Shown in pieces: positions 49,171-62,320 of a DNA stretch of 64,000 nucleotides. The translations under genes were made by a program, and so were the position numbers. The number at the start of each line of letters is the position of its first letter. Positions within the stretch are counted from its first letter, which is position 1. The notes under the pieces are model-generated. The model had not been told where the DNA came from. It saw only the letters and a list, made by a program, of their open reading frames with translations, and did no database searches. Origin of the DNA: Undaria pinnatifida (Eukaryota > Sar > Phaeophyceae > Laminariales > Alariaceae); the NCBI GenBank assembly GCA_012845835.1, contig JABAKD010000018.1, forward strand, positions 3,292,229 to 3,356,228, given 5' to 3'.

Positions 49171-49675
49171 AAATGTTTGACCAAGCTAAGCTATCGACGC
49201 GAGTCTGCCACATTGGTTCACGTACACGATAGCCGGTGTTTACTCGCAGACGAGCTGATGGAGCAAAGGAGGACCACACAATGAAGAATGTGGAGCAAGG
49301 GTGGATAAACGTGCCAGCGACAAGTTTCAACAAACAGGAGGAGGCGAACAAGGTAATATCAACCACAATTGAAGCCAAGTGACGCGAAGAAACGCGAAAG
49401 CACGCAACACCTCTTTTTACGCGTCAACTTGATGCGGCACACATTACCAAACCGGCAACAGCGGAACGCGAAGGGAAAAAAACATGCCGGTGACAGCAGT
49501 CCAAGAAGACGGCGCCAGAGCAAACCTAACCAACCAAGACAGACGCCAAGCAATGCAAAACCAGGGGCAAAACAAAAGCACTTTTGTTCAGGCCATCAAA
49601 CCAGGCACGGACTATTTTTTTTGCGAAAGGGGTGTACACCGCGCACACGATCAATGGAGGAGGCTCCGTCCCTAG
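49171..49675 (+). pseudogene. Possible decayed coding relic, copy 3
   Basis: This copy lacks the 16-bp deletion and so keeps the longest downstream reading, with QAIKPGTDYFFCERGVHRAH at about 49590-49650. However, it has a stop after SRTR and a 1-bp loss in the AAAAAA run near 49481 that shifts the frame. The zinc-knuckle resemblance (Y-x2-C-x4-H, last Cys absent) is weak. Confidence 0.25.
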
Positions 49676-51748
49676 TCCACCTTGCCCCTAGACTAGAGTA
49701 GCGCAACCCCAGTACCCGTTACATGATGTACCGGCTGGGCTATGTATGCCCTAAAACAGCTGGGCTTCACCCGAGCCCAGACTGGCGCAATAATGGAACA
49801 TCAGGTCAACATAAGGTATCTTTGAAATTAGGATACGGGATTGTTTTCGCAACTGCGGTGTTGCATATGTCTATGATACAGACGCGATGCTTCTCTCACC
49901 TTCGCGACTTCCGTCTCGTTGACGGCCACGTCGCTACCCACCGCCAGGTCGTACACGCACATCCTCATGTAAGGCACTAGTGACAACTCGAACTTCGAAC
50001 AACCGCAATCACTTCCGCCCGAAAGAACAAGCTGTTTAAATAACGTCGGCACTGGGAGCTGCTGACGACAATCGTGGTACTCGAGTACTCGTAGCGAGCA
50101 GAAGTATACGTAGTAGCGGCGAGGAGTAGCGAGAGAGATGCAGAGGATGTCGGCGGTAGACAGAGAGGTCTCGTCTCGAAGGGAAGGGAAATATCACGAT
50201 ACGGGGAGTGTTTTCGGACTGAGCTGTGTGGGGTGTTTACGACGATCTAGGCAGTCGGCATAATGCACGCGGCATGATCCCGCTGCGACGGGCTGCGAGC
50301 TCAGCGTAGTAGATATCGACGCTCGGCAAGACATGATCTCTGACATTTTGCCTTGTCTCTTCCAAGTCTCGACTTAAATCAATATTGCAAGTAACAAAAG
50401 ACTCATCGCATCAGGGTTGGTCAGAACTTGCGCCGGCGTAGGACAGTAGTTCCGCAGCAAATATACGTCTCTGGTCAGGAATGGGCGTGGAGGCACGCCG
50501 TGGCATTAACACACATCCTCTCGGAATTCAGCAATGAATGCTTTGGACCACGACCCAGCATCGTGGAGTCTTGACCCCTCGTGTGGAGGATTTCAAGGTA
50601 TATTTTGGTGAAAATGAGGTGGCACCTTTTAAGAGACAGGGTGAATGACATGACGGTCATGCGTCACGTCATCAATAATTCACCCGGGTGGTGCTGGGAT
50701 ATCATATGAACACAGCAATGTTTCATGTCCCCGGAAATCGTTTACCCCAGAGCGCTATTCAAGTGAAGAGAGCGGGCGCCGCACCAGCGTCAGCTGATAG
50801 ATAGGCATATGAAGGACCTCAACAGCAGCATTCCTCTCTACTACAGCGTCCTCTCTGTTATGACACAAGCATACCGGTAGATATTCGGTCTGGTCTTATT
50901 CATCGCGGCAAGCACGTCAACGCCGTTTTTTACTTTAAGGTACGCTTTGCAATGACGTGGCGGTCAGTCAAGAGGCTATAGCAGTATTTTTCCATGACAC
51001 GTATCTCACGATCCCTGTGCTGCACAACTACCCAAACCTCCACACCGAACTGTACGAAGTAGCGCTCATCGCATCATTACTCTGGTTCACCTAACATAGC
51101 TACTTGATGCTGTGTCGACGTTTGTTCGATCGTGGTTCGTGTCTTCTGATGGTGTGGTGTGAAGCTATGGGTTGCGGCCACCCGTTCCCCCAGTTTAGGT
51201 TGTGCCAGGTTCACGGTAGCACCATTAAGTTACCTTCACCACGGCCGCGGGTGGCGCTTAACGTCTTCAAAATCACACGCCCAGTTCCCCCCAAAAATGC
51301 AATATCAACACCTCCGGGGGTACGTTTCTTGACGTCAACGCGATACTCGTGCATGTTTGGTTGAACTTGCCGCGCATCGGTCCCCAGTGTGTTGGAACAT
51401 ACGTTGGAGCGTGGACATCTGCAATGAGGATTATTTTCGTGGGAATAGAAATGCTCTGTTTCGTTGGAAGATCGTGCGGAAGCTGGGCAGACCGTCCAAC
51501 ACGCTTGGTTAATCCGCGTTGTGGCCACAATAATATAAAAGAAAAAACTCCTGGCACTTAACATCATGATCCTTTCCTTGTTCCAGGTCGACTGTTTGAA
51601 GCCGTGTTTCCGGTTGCAGCCCGTATTTCGGGTTTCACTAGAGGGCATTAGTCCCCTGGAAATATAATTATATAGTCTATCCATTCCCTCGATCTCCATA
51701 GTTTTGCCTTGTCCACTGCAGCGGTCTCTATCGCCTATCCATGGGAGG

Positions 51749-51832
51749 TGTTATAAGGCTTAGCTTGGGTGAGCTATTGGTTAACCAGTTGCAAGTGTTC
51801 AAACGGACTAATACCCCACTAAAACTTTAACA
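51749..51832 (+). repeat. Left terminal repeat of TRIM-like element
   Basis: 84 bp, TGTTATAAGG to TTTAACA. It differs from the right repeat at 5 of 84 positions by eye, so the insertion is not very recent. Confidence 0.8.
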
Positions 51833-51867
51833 AATGGCGTCGTCGACAGACCATGGGTTTTTGGGTC

Positions 51868-51884
51868 GTGGGTTCGATCCCCAC
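51868..51884 (+). other. tRNA-like T-arm with B box
   Basis: GTGGG-TTCGATC-CCCAC is a perfect 5-bp stem with a 7-nt loop containing the B-box consensus GGTTCGATCC. CATCCAC follows as a possible acceptor strand, but no pairing 5' acceptor is found upstream. It is therefore a partial tRNA-derived sequence, not a functional tRNA gene. Confidence 0.65.
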
Positions 51885-52008
51885 CATCCACAATAATAAA
51901 CTTTTCAGATTTTCCCCATGTCGAACTTGAAAAATACTCTCCCTGGTATCCCCAGGGAATGTAATTGCTTGAATATTGACAGAGGCCCGCCGTTTCAGGG
52001 GGAGAGAG

Positions 52009-52092
52009 TGTTATAAGGCTTAGCTTGGGTAAGCTATTGGTTAACCAGTTGCAAGTGGTCAAACGGACTAATACCCCGCTAATACCTTAACA
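52009..52092 (+). repeat. Right terminal repeat of TRIM-like element
   Basis: 84 bp, TGTTATAAGG to CTTAACA, preceded directly by the 12-purine tract AGGGGGAGAGAG. Confidence 0.8.
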
Positions 52093-54761
52093 GAGGCATA
52101 TGACTATACTTCGCACCGTAGTATTACCGCATTATTAATGCAAACGTTTTGATTGGACATCCATTGCCGTTATCGTTGACTGCAAATACCTCTGACTTCA
52201 GACGTTCGAATTCCAATGTGTGGCGAATCGATACGCTGTACATTCAATTATCCGTGCTTGAGTTGTTCGTGAGGTCCGATCGGTACAAGCATGTTTTCTT
52301 GCCGTACAAGGCTTAACGCTACTCGACTCCAATTAACAGCTCCGGCGAAAACAAATGTGCTTTGCCACAGATGCGTCACTACTCGTTCGGGTACCGACAT
52401 GAATGTTAGCCTTCTATCATAGAACATTATCGATCAACGCACGGGCAGGCCTATCACCCGCGCTTAACTAATCCATGCCATGCGAACAGTGCTCGTACTT
52501 ACCGTTTTCCCGCACGACTCTATTCCATACAGCACATTGTCTACGTTGTATCCACACTTGTCCAAGCATACAAATTCCATTCTTATCCACTCCTCTTTCC
52601 ACTCGCTTTGCAGGTTGGGGGGTCAACATATGGCTGATCGGGGCCTGAAGATGTATTCATCATATATGCTCAACATCCAACTGCCATGCGAACAGGACCT
52701 GTCCCCACCGCCGTTCCCTGTATACCATTGCTGATACGATGCATCTCCCCGTGTCTACCAATTATCGCGTTTCTGTTTTCGTTTAAATCATACTCTACTG
52801 CTAGGTGGTTACCCATTGTATCCACATCACTCAGTCGTACTGACGACTAAAAAACCTGAAAGCATTAAAGTAAATGTATTTTCCTTTACTGCGATGTTTG
52901 ACAGAATACGGTCGTGAACAACGACTACCGAACTAAAGTAAAATAATAGGGGGGGTCGACATTCACTTCGAGTACCGCCGGACGATAGAGGACGGTATCT
53001 TTCCCACTGCACGCTGCGTGCTATCTTGCCCACCATACCCTAAGTGGCCCACCTCCCTTGGTATTGCCCACGGCACCCTGTGCGCGGGTAAGGGTTTGGG
53101 AAAGAGGGAGTTAAGCACAAAGGTGGCACCATAAGTCCCCCTCATGGTTACGGAAACCAACTCACAGGAACGAAATCAGAGCACCCCTCGTACCTCCAAT
53201 CATGATGACACCAGGGAGAGGTGTATACATCACAAACAGAATCCATCAGAACACTGTTATCTCACCACGGATTGGCATCGGAGAGCCTTTTGCATACTAA
53301 ACGATAGAATCATTGCACACTAGACTATATACGCGACGCGCATGCAGAAGAGCGCGGCTTATACACGATAACTTGTGCGCGATTGCCGGTTTTAGAGAAG
53401 CATGAGGATGGACTTAAGAACACCGCTCAAAGGCATATGTCGGATGTGTGTGGTTTGCACTCCCCAGTATAGCACGAGACATCATCCGCAGAGAACTGAG
53501 TGCAAAAAATCGAACGCCGTTTTTCGCGGGTATGTTTGGAGGTCGTTGTCCGTTAATATGGCGTTAGTGAAGAACGCGCCCTCCTCAAAATACGAAAGCC
53601 AGTCTGGGTTGTTGTTTTTGTTCCATACTGGCTGTCCTGTGGTGTACGGAAGGGACGTTCGTCTTGCGCACCCCGTTGTGACAGACGAGTGCGTTCAGCA
53701 CCACCTGAAGATAGAAAGTAAGACGGCATTTGGCACACGATATGACGGCTGTAGAGCCACTACACCAAACGATAGCGGCACAGCCCGCCTTCCATAAAGG
53801 TCAAACATGGCAGAGAGCGCCTCGAACACCAAATGATTGGGGGGTGGTTGGTCAAGACAAATGCAAGGATGGACTCGGGATGTCGCTGAACGAACACATA
53901 TATCAACTAAACACGTTTTTCATAGGCACCACGTCTGGAGCATTGGGAGTCTTGAATACCATACAATCGTGGCATATATTCTTTGCGCGCAACATCATCG
54001 GATATGTACGCCTGTTTCTGTAGTTGTATTGAAGCTAAGTACCTAGTATGGGTGAACGCGTACTGACGTTTGCGTGAAAGGATAACGGGAGAATATGAAC
54101 GCGCTGGCAATACAACGCATATTCACAGCCACACACAGGCTGCGCCAAAGTAGGTAAAACAATGTAGAGAGCCAGAATGGTGAGAAGGTTGGCCAATGGA
54201 AGGAAACAATGAGCGAAGGTAGGAATACGAAAAAAAAAGTTGTGTGCTTTGTTACGAGGACCGATTGAGTAGACGTTTCGATTCTGTGGTCGACGAGTTG
54301 ATATTGATTGCAGCAGAATGACAATGGTTAGTGTATCACGTCAGTGGCAATACAACGTGGGTACAGGGCAGGGAGGTGCTGGCAGACGGATTCAATACGC
54401 GAACTCAACGTGCGCCAATACTAGTGTGGGTCAGCAGCTGCTAACTCAGGTATTCGCGACTTAACGACCGCCTTTCTTTAGGGACTCCGACCGTAGTAAC
54501 GTGATTCCGTGTACCAAAGACATTATCAATGTATTTCATAATGATGCAATGTTTGGGCTGGTGACCCAACGCCGCGGCAGGGGGATTACGTTTTGAGCCC
54601 CCTTCTTAAGTGTCTCGGTGCCACTCGCACACATTGCCCTCCTGTTCCTGTGCGGTGGAGAGCATTCGTGCTGTTATTTTTCGCGATACGAATCAACAAC
54701 GAAATATTGCTACGTCACGCAAAATACATGGTCTAGTTAACCCTTTCATGTTCGGTACAGT

Positions 54762-54779
54762 GTCACTCGTGCGAGTGAC
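54762..54779. other. Inverted repeat, copy 3
   Basis: Identical to 15235-15252 although its flanks carry several substitutions. Confidence 0.45.
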
Positions 54780-55131
54780 GCAACATCGGCAGTGAAGAAG
54801 GGGGTACTTCCTCCTACCGCAGCTATCTCCAGATGCATGGCGAACGATATCACGGACGGGGGTTGTCGCCGTTGGGAGTCGTGGTGTTCACGTCCAAACG
54901 TCGTGAGGTGCATGATCTTACCGTTTCGAGTGCACTATTGATGTATGGAGTAAAAACCTATTGGTTGTTCATCTTTCCAAATGAGTCGTCATTATCGTTT
55001 GCTGGGTAGCGGCGGGGAGATGTTAACCCCCGTGGCTAGATACACCCATCCCAGCTTACAGCAATGTCCTATGAATCTCGCCCGTTCATATACCACTTGC
55101 CTTTATGTCACTAGGATGATACCAGTCGGTT

Positions 55132-55831
55132 TCCTAACTATCGCCTCCTGCAGTCATCTCAAGTGACCAAGCCTCGGAATGGTACCGTACCATTGGAGTC
55201 TTAGAACCTTGCTAAAAGGTAACATAAAACAATACGAATTATGCATAATCATATCTTAATGCGCGAAATACCGGCTACATGAACCGTCCCCTCTCCCCCC
55301 CGCCCACCCTTACCCCATCATTCAAAAGAGATGGTAGGGGCGATCGGGAGGAGGACATAAAGACCTGACTCGGCTTGCCAATCCAGGGACTACCTCATGC
55401 CTATCCATGTTATCAGCAAGGGCCCCAACCGGCTTGCACTCCTGGCTAGCTTCTACACGACGAGCTGCACCCGAGACTAGTCCTGGCGTGCTCACTCACC
55501 TTTTCACACAATACCCTACGACCCCGATTCTCGACTTTGTCTGTTACTTTGTAATCTTACGTTTGTGGACAAAGCACTACTTTATTATTTCTGTTTTGAA
55601 TTGCGTTGTAATTGTTATTGTCTAGGGTGTGAAAGAGACGTCTTCCTTTAATTTCATACACCCATCGCTGCCTCCTGCGTCCTCCTTTTTATCTGGCCCA
55701 CAAATATACAGATTTTCCCTCTCCCCAAAATTATACCGGCCAGCATCCTAACTTTTGCCGCCTACTGTCGTCTCGGGTGACCAAGCCTTCGCATGGTACC
55801 GTATTATTTGACGCCTCCAGCTCCGTGGTAG
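55132..55831. repeat. Diverged direct repeats flanking region B, copy 3
   Basis: Same arrangement. The first inverted repeat (55179-55193) is intact; the second (55793-55807) has lost its right arm by substitutions (GTATTAT). Confidence 0.48.
55330..55485 (-). pseudogene. Region B fragment, copy 3 (interrupted)
   Basis: Equivalent sequence with a ~10-bp deletion near 55354 and further substitutions, so the frame of copies 1 and 2 is broken. This argues against a functional product from region B. Confidence 0.35.
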
Positions 55832-58800
55832 TCTGAGGCTACCGTTGTCGTACATTACTGATCATTTTCTACCTGGGCTGTACGTTCCCCCAGTTGTCAA
55901 TCCGCCCCTAGGCTTGCCCCATCTACCTTACGCGACACCCTTATCGAACCTTTTGCGATACTCTTGTGCATGCACGCTTTGTACGCGATGAATCGCCAAC
56001 GCCCTTCTTTATTAATCATTCGATTCGAAATGCCTCCTCCGGCCGGTGAACGTGGTCGCTCCCATGATGTGCAAAAAGAGCAGGGTGAACGTATCGCGAT
56101 TACGAACTGACTTTGCCACTAAACTCCAACTTTTTGCTATGAGCACAATCGTACGACACCGCTCTTCAAGAATTTCTACAACATACGGGCAGAGGGGGGA
56201 GTGGTTGGCAAAACCATAGAAGCATGACACCAACTGTACCATGCAGGCGACAGTACCACCGTCGTCCTTAATGGACTACCTCGCACCGCGAACCTCGTTT
56301 GGTGTCTCTACTCGGTCGTCTACAACCTGCGTCCGGCCGTCATTGTATCCCTCAGAATTATCGTGTATAGTATCGGTCTATGGACACGGGATGTACACCA
56401 ACTGTGTTCTGGTGGCGTGAAACAGACGCGGCCCCACTTTGTATGACTTGCATGCACGGGTTGCGCCACCTCCGAGTTGCCGGCAAACGTCTCGTCCGAC
56501 GTTGCCGTCACACGATAACTGAAAAACAAAACCCAGCCACAACACATTCACTTCCAGATCCCATGGTGGGAAGAGATGTCCCCCCACCCATGGAAAGCAT
56601 GCCGAGCAAGACCGGCAGGCGAGCGCGGCGGGGAGTTCCCACCGTCACGTGTTAGGTGGGATCGTAGATACGCACGACCACACGCCCACACGTGCACACA
56701 AACACTCCTTTCCCCCAACAAATGCTACCATAGGGGTGTCCTCGTTTCACTCAAACCTACTCCTGACGTGAGAAACTCAACAACTGACCCAACCACAAAC
56801 ACAAACACATATCACAGAATGAAGTTTTAACCTGATGAACAATGCCTTTAGCTAGGTATGCCGCGGGTTGGGTTGTAAAGTAAGAACGTGATAAGACGAT
56901 AATGGGTTAAGGAGCGTCGTCATTCAACCAAACCAGCCCCAAATGCAAGATTGCTACCTCCATCAATGCCTAGGCCTTGCGGCTATTAAAATCGCGCAAC
57001 TTCAACTCTCTCGGTAACCCATCCACCTACGAAATTTACTACAAGATAGCCAAGACCTGGCTCTGAGGTACCCCTAGTCGAGCGCCCAACTGAAGTTGTT
57101 GTCCGCGCCGCTCCATCTCTCCTCGGCCGCTGCTCGAACAGCACCTTTAGGTTGCAGGTCGGCTTGTTGTTGCAGTCTGAACCGGCAGCGACCTATTGTT
57201 TGCCCTGCAGATCAGTCAACAACGCCCCGTCTTGCGAATAGGTCGGTTGGTCGCGTTCCTCGCCTTTTAACGAAACCACCACCGTTTTGTAAGCGCAGTT
57301 GCCGCATCCTTTATCCGTTCAATCGTTCGAGCTGCCCCACACCCGGACGTCGTCCTCGGGCTCCATCTGGCTGCGCTTTCCTTCAACTGACTGTTGTTGC
57401 TGACATCTCTTCGCACGAATGGATGCGTGTCCGAGGGAATCAGGCGAGCCAAGGCGGGGCCCGCGGGGGGGGGGGGCGAGTACCCCGTTCCGAGGGTGAT
57501 GAAGGGGGGCCCTGTTTCCCCACACGCTCCCTTAGCGTTGATGGTGACGTGTTCTTCACACGAGCGACCAATGCGAAACATGGGGAAGATTTGAACAAAT
57601 AGTAAAATAACTGGTAAAGCGGCGTAGTAGTATCATGCTCCCACTCGTACAACGAAGACGTGTGCTATTGTGATGGCTACCCCCAGACTGGTGCCGCCCT
57701 GTCCTTAAAGTGCTTATCAGAGGGGTCGAACAAGACCGATACACTGCGTGTCCCGACAAGATTATATCTCGCCGCACAACACTGATTCGGGAAACATTTT
57801 GTGCATCAGGAACGTTTATCACGAGGCACTAGGTACGATAAGCTTTGCTTCACAATTTCCCGTATCAGCAAGCCTCTTCGCTTGCGTTGCCTTCCTCTGT
57901 ACTTGGATCTACACGAGGGCACTGTCTCTTTCAGGTCAATGTAGACGAGCGCACCCACGTAACTCGTGTCACTCGCCACATTTAAGATGGCAGGGGCTTG
58001 AACAGCCCAATCGCTCCAAACTTGAGAGAAAACAGGCGATGTCTTTAGGGTGTAGCCTTCGCTAAGCCTGAACACTGGCCTATCTCTGCGTCGATGACGA
58101 ACAGCGCAACTGCGCACTTTCAATTGTGAACGAGGTAACACTTTCCAGCCACTGCGGTGCGCTCGAGATCCGTCGTTCATGTGGAAACAAAAGGATATTT
58201 CGTCCTGCGTTTTCTCTCGTACGATTTCCGTCATCACACCCAATAATATACTTGTTCGTGGGAGCAGTATTTAAGATAATTAAGGGATACTCGACCATCG
58301 AGGACTCGCGCCCCTGCGACTTCGCGGCAAGGTATATCTGCATTGGCCTTACAACCACCAACGTTGTTTACAGCTGGTGGCACGATTCAACCAGCACACA
58401 GCAGGAAAGAGGATGTACGTTGTACTTGCGTCTGTCTGTCGTGTTTCATTTTCGTGCTTCTGTCGTTGAGCAAAGCTACCCCCATTTTCAATACCGGGTT
58501 GTCGCCACTCGCACGACAATAACTGGGGAGACGTTTTGGCGCAACGTTACTCACCATTCCTACTCGCGAATTCATATAGCAAAATTTGAACGGCACGAAC
58601 CATCTAGCTCGTAAAGGAACTGAGGGATCGCTCACGCGTCTGACCCCGAGCCACTGTCAATAAAAAAGCACCACACGTGACCCCCTTCTCTAGCCTTGGT
58701 CCGATACACATGCTCCCAACAGGATGGGCCCAAAGCAACGAAATAGAAATATGCACGTGTGTCTCCTTCTCGTTTGTTTCTTCTCCAAGAGGGAAAGTCG

Positions 58801-59761
58801 AGGCAGAACAAGGTCACTCCGCTCCTGACCGGCTCCGTTTGCTGTCACTTCGATGTGACGGCTGCCCCGGTTGCGATTAATACGCGATGGTTGGTCGCTG
58901 GCGGTACGATACAGCCGTCGCGTGGCCGGAAACGTAATGGTACCTACTGTATTCGTATCATAGATCAGACGACACCAGGATGTTTAGACTAAATATTTAC
59001 ACTATCTGCCTCGACGATCACATATGTACTACAGCAGTGAAATGTTTGTTTGATCGACTGGCGTCCAAACAATACGGCAGAGTGGCTCCACCCTCGAGTG
59101 TTTACGCCAGTCGTGACTCCACCGTGGCGGCCTCGGATGTTACTCCACAAGGGGCGATTTTCGCTGGGTACCCCGGCCGCGTCCCTCTCCACGTCAACGT
59201 AAGACCGATGATGACGGTGCGTTTATATATCGAGCAGTCTGTCCAAAGGAATACATATAATCAGCTACGTGGCATGGTGGATACGAGGCCGGCGCGACAA
59301 TGCCGTGCCTTTCACACTCGTACCGCCTTCTCTTGAAATTGCTAATTGTATCGCGAGCTATCCTGTCCAAATTGTGGGCATATGGAGGGAACCACGCGCG
59401 CAATCTATTCGGCGTGAATGGCTTGTGTCTCGGGGGAAGCAGATCACTTACCACAATAAATACTGATTGCGGGATTAAATATGTAGCATCATGAGCCATC
59501 ACGCTAGCTCCTTCTCGCATTGGGCTCCAGTCGCTTCGCACGGGTTATGGACGATGCGTGGTCATGCAATGCACCCACCCACCCACCCACCGCAGGTGCT
59601 TGGCTCCTCTCAGTCACAAGCAGAGCGAAAACTCACACATATAAATATTGTCATGAAATTAAACCAAGGGGGAAGGCAGCTAAATCTTGAACGGCAAGGG
59701 CATCGACGTCACAGCATGAGCCTGGGCCACCCCACCCAGGAAATTGGATGTGCCATGCTTA
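55832..59761. other. Non-coding stretch, copy 3
   Basis: Single, more diverged copy of the 389-bp segment at about 58350-58740. CCCA-type short repeat at 59573-59591. No gene seen. Confidence 0.45.
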
Positions 59762-60643
59762 CCTGCATCAGCGACCCTATAGTCTATGCAATGTAGGTTC
59801 TGTTAATCGACCTGTGAGGGCGACTCCACGCTCACGTGCTCGCCGCGACTCTATAGCGGTGACCCCCTCTAGCTGCGTGGCATAACCATTGCGCACCAGT
59901 GAATTCTCGCACGACAATAAGTCGTAGACAACATTGCAGCAGGCAGCTAGGTCACGGACGTATGTCAGCGTATGTCCCTACCTGCATCGTTGATCATACA
60001 GTGTAATGCACTGTAGGTTCTGTCTGTCACTTGAATATGGGGACGACTCCACCCTCACTTCCTCGCTGCGACTCCAGAGCGGCGACCCTCGCCGGCGGCG
60101 TGGTATTCCATTTTGCGCCCGGCATTCAACGTACGACTACGAGTTGTAGACAATCTTTCAACAGGTATCTCGGTAGTCGAGGTAGATACAGAGTTGATCC
60201 CTACCTGCATCAACGATCATATAGTGTGATGCAAATTAGGTTCTGTCATGTGACCTGTGAGGGCGATTCCACCGTCACGCGCTCGCTGCGACTCCACTGC
60301 AGCCATTCTCCCTGGCAGCGTAATATAGCCATTGCGCGCCGGTCATTGCTCGTACGACTAAGTTCGCTGTTCGTGTCCTAGCTGTATGAATTATGTATGT
60401 AGAAACACAGAAAATACCTTTCTGTATTCGTGATTCAATTATGTCTAGGTTCCGTCATGTGAAGCACGACTACACACTCACGCAATGGCCGGGACTCCAC
60501 AGCGGCGAATATGGCTGGCGGAATGAAGCTGCCATCCCGCGCCCGGCACTATCCGTACGACATACATTCGCACTAAATATTCCAATTAAATAAGGCAGAA
60601 TAATAGACAACGAAATTACAGCAGATATATGTCGCTAACGAGG
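59762..60643. repeat. Unit-end block of four ~225-bp degenerate repeats, copy 3
   Basis: Same four repeats, starting at about 59762, 59981, 60204 and 60421. Confidence 0.75.
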
Positions 60644-61169
60644 TCGGCGCGCAGTAACTATAGGGACCCAATGTTCGCAAGAGTATCAATTGGAGTCAAG
60701 AGGATAGCAGTAGCATATTCTGCAGATACAGCTCGCTGGTAGCATGATGCAGTAATTGCGCGGCAGAAAGGAATCCCAGGAAATGGAAAGCGTAAATACT
60801 AGACTAACCTGCTGTGGATTTCGAATACTAACGAGGCCAGCTCGCAGAATGCATCATGCAGCATTGAATAAACCATTCTGGCCACACCAACAAATTCGAA
60901 TCAAGAGCGCATTTGTCGCCACAACCAGCCATCAAACCATGTTCTTTGGGAGGAAGCCCACCAAAGCAATCAGTCTGACGGTACATTTAAGATAACGAGC
61001 ACATCTGTGATGTTATCCGTGACAACAGCGTTTGTCTTAAATAGCACACACGTGTACCCCCCTTGATTGAACTCACAGCAGTTTTCAGCTCGCGTTCGTT
61101 GCTGTTAATATCATCATCAACGAACTCAACCAAGCAGCGACAGGCTCCAACCATCGATTAAAATAATGT

Positions 61170-61715
61170 ATAGTTTCCAGGCACATTTTGAGCTGCCCCC
61201 CCCGCCCCTCCCCCCCCCCCCCCCCGCCCCAACCCCCCCCCCCCCGCCCCCAATAATATACTGGTGCCAAAACCGTCAGATTCATCCCCTCGAAAGGATT
61301 TAAAGCTTACATGCACAAACTGCCCCCTTCCCCCCCCCCCCCCCTCTCCAAACCCGCTCGCTTTTGATCAAACCCAGGCCCCCACGTCCTTCGAAACTCC
61401 GCCCCACCCCCCTCACCGGTTATTCGACTTACAAGATTCACTTGATAAAAGGATACATTTCCATCCACAGCTGTCAGATTTTGTCCCCCTCAGAAACGGG
61501 TTTTATAGTTTCCGCGCACAGACTGACTAAAATCATCCTGTTGACCCTGATAGCTACACTGTAGTTGTAAGGGGAGTCGCCGACCTATATCCTTAATGAG
61601 GACACACAACTCGTAATGCGCGCGATCGGAGTATCACACACAGCTTGCAAAGATGAGTTTCGACGAAATCTTCGATCTCACAGCTGGAGTGTATTTTCAT
61701 TTTTTATAATAATAA
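61170..61715. other. Extra segment in copy 4 with long C-tracts
   Basis: About 545 bp lie between sequence equivalent to 520 and 530 of copy 1. The left part holds C-runs of up to 16 (61195-61252 and 61330-61344), able to form G-quadruplexes on the minus strand. The right part (about 61640-61710, AGCTTGCAAAGATGAG...GCTGGAGTGTATTTT) is a diverged relative of 61938-62005. It therefore looks like the missing half of an ancestral internal duplication lost from copies 1-3, rather than a foreign insertion. No gene is visible. Confidence 0.55.
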
Positions 61716-62320
61716 ATATTGTCTCACACAGCAGTACGGTTCAACCGATCGAAGTTGCTGTTGCCCTCGTCATCGCAATACAAGTCGGGATAGACAGGTT
61801 CCAACCACTGCCTACCAACCAACACTTTTTTCTAGCAGGAGTATTCACAGTCCCAACTCATGACGGCCAGATATCATACCTGGTAGTAGACTATCGTATC
61901 CATGGTGTGACACGAGTATAGCCGACATATATGTGCACATAGCTTGTAAAAATACGAATCGATGAAATCCTCAATCTCACACCTGGAGTGTGTTTGATTT
62001 TTATGATAGTATGTATAACCTCGCAAGCATCGGCCAGTTAATCAGCCCCACTCCCACCTCAGGCAGTTGAAAACAAAATACATTTCAAAACCAACCAGCA
62101 TTCTCTTCCGTTGCTCTGGACACAGATATCAAGAGACCGCACTTTCACCACTTGACCGGCGGCAAAATTCCAATAGTTGACCTTGATTGACGTCAGACTA
62201 CTAGGGTTAAATTTGACCGCTAGTGCTAACACCCTTGACCGCTGGGACGTTCCCGTTGACTGCCCGTCTCGGGACATATTACTGCTGAAAGGGTCCCTGG
62301 ACAGAAATATATTTACTGTT

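Larger units (their letters stand above)
51749..52092 (+). mobile_element. TRIM-like miniature LTR element (344 bp), present only in copy 3
   Basis: Two 84-bp direct repeats, each beginning TGTTA and ending TAACA, flank 176 bp of non-coding DNA. A 4-bp duplication GAGG (51745-51748 and 52093-52096) surrounds the whole. Copies 1 and 2 have the empty site (GGGAGGCATATCAC). A purine tract (51997-52008) abuts the right repeat, and a TGG two bases after the left repeat could begin a primer-binding site. This is the anatomy of a terminal-repeat retrotransposon in miniature, which must borrow all proteins. An internal tRNA-like T-arm is unusual for the class. The minus-strand ORF across it (GGDRTHDPKTHGL) is the familiar spurious translation of antisense tRNA-like sequence. 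Confidence 0.8.
49676..55131. other. Non-coding stretch, copy 3
   Basis: Equivalent of 8721-15604 with the TRIM-like insertion and without the Helitron-like one (empty site about 52862-52880). No gene accepted. Confidence 0.45.
41158..60643. repeat. Macrosatellite unit, copy 3 (19,486 bp)
   Basis: Third unit, visibly more diverged from copies 1 and 2 than those are from each other, except for a ~2.4-kb block (about 43210-45620) that is almost identical to both. Copy-specific events are a 189-bp deletion at 41825/41826 (missing the equivalent of 667-855) and the 344-bp TRIM-like insertion at 51749-52092. The 484-codon ORF is intact. Confidence 0.94.

Noticed and set aside
51835-51890. A complete tRNA gene
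   Set aside because: Only the T-arm and a possible 3' acceptor strand are present; no pairing 5' acceptor or convincing D-arm.
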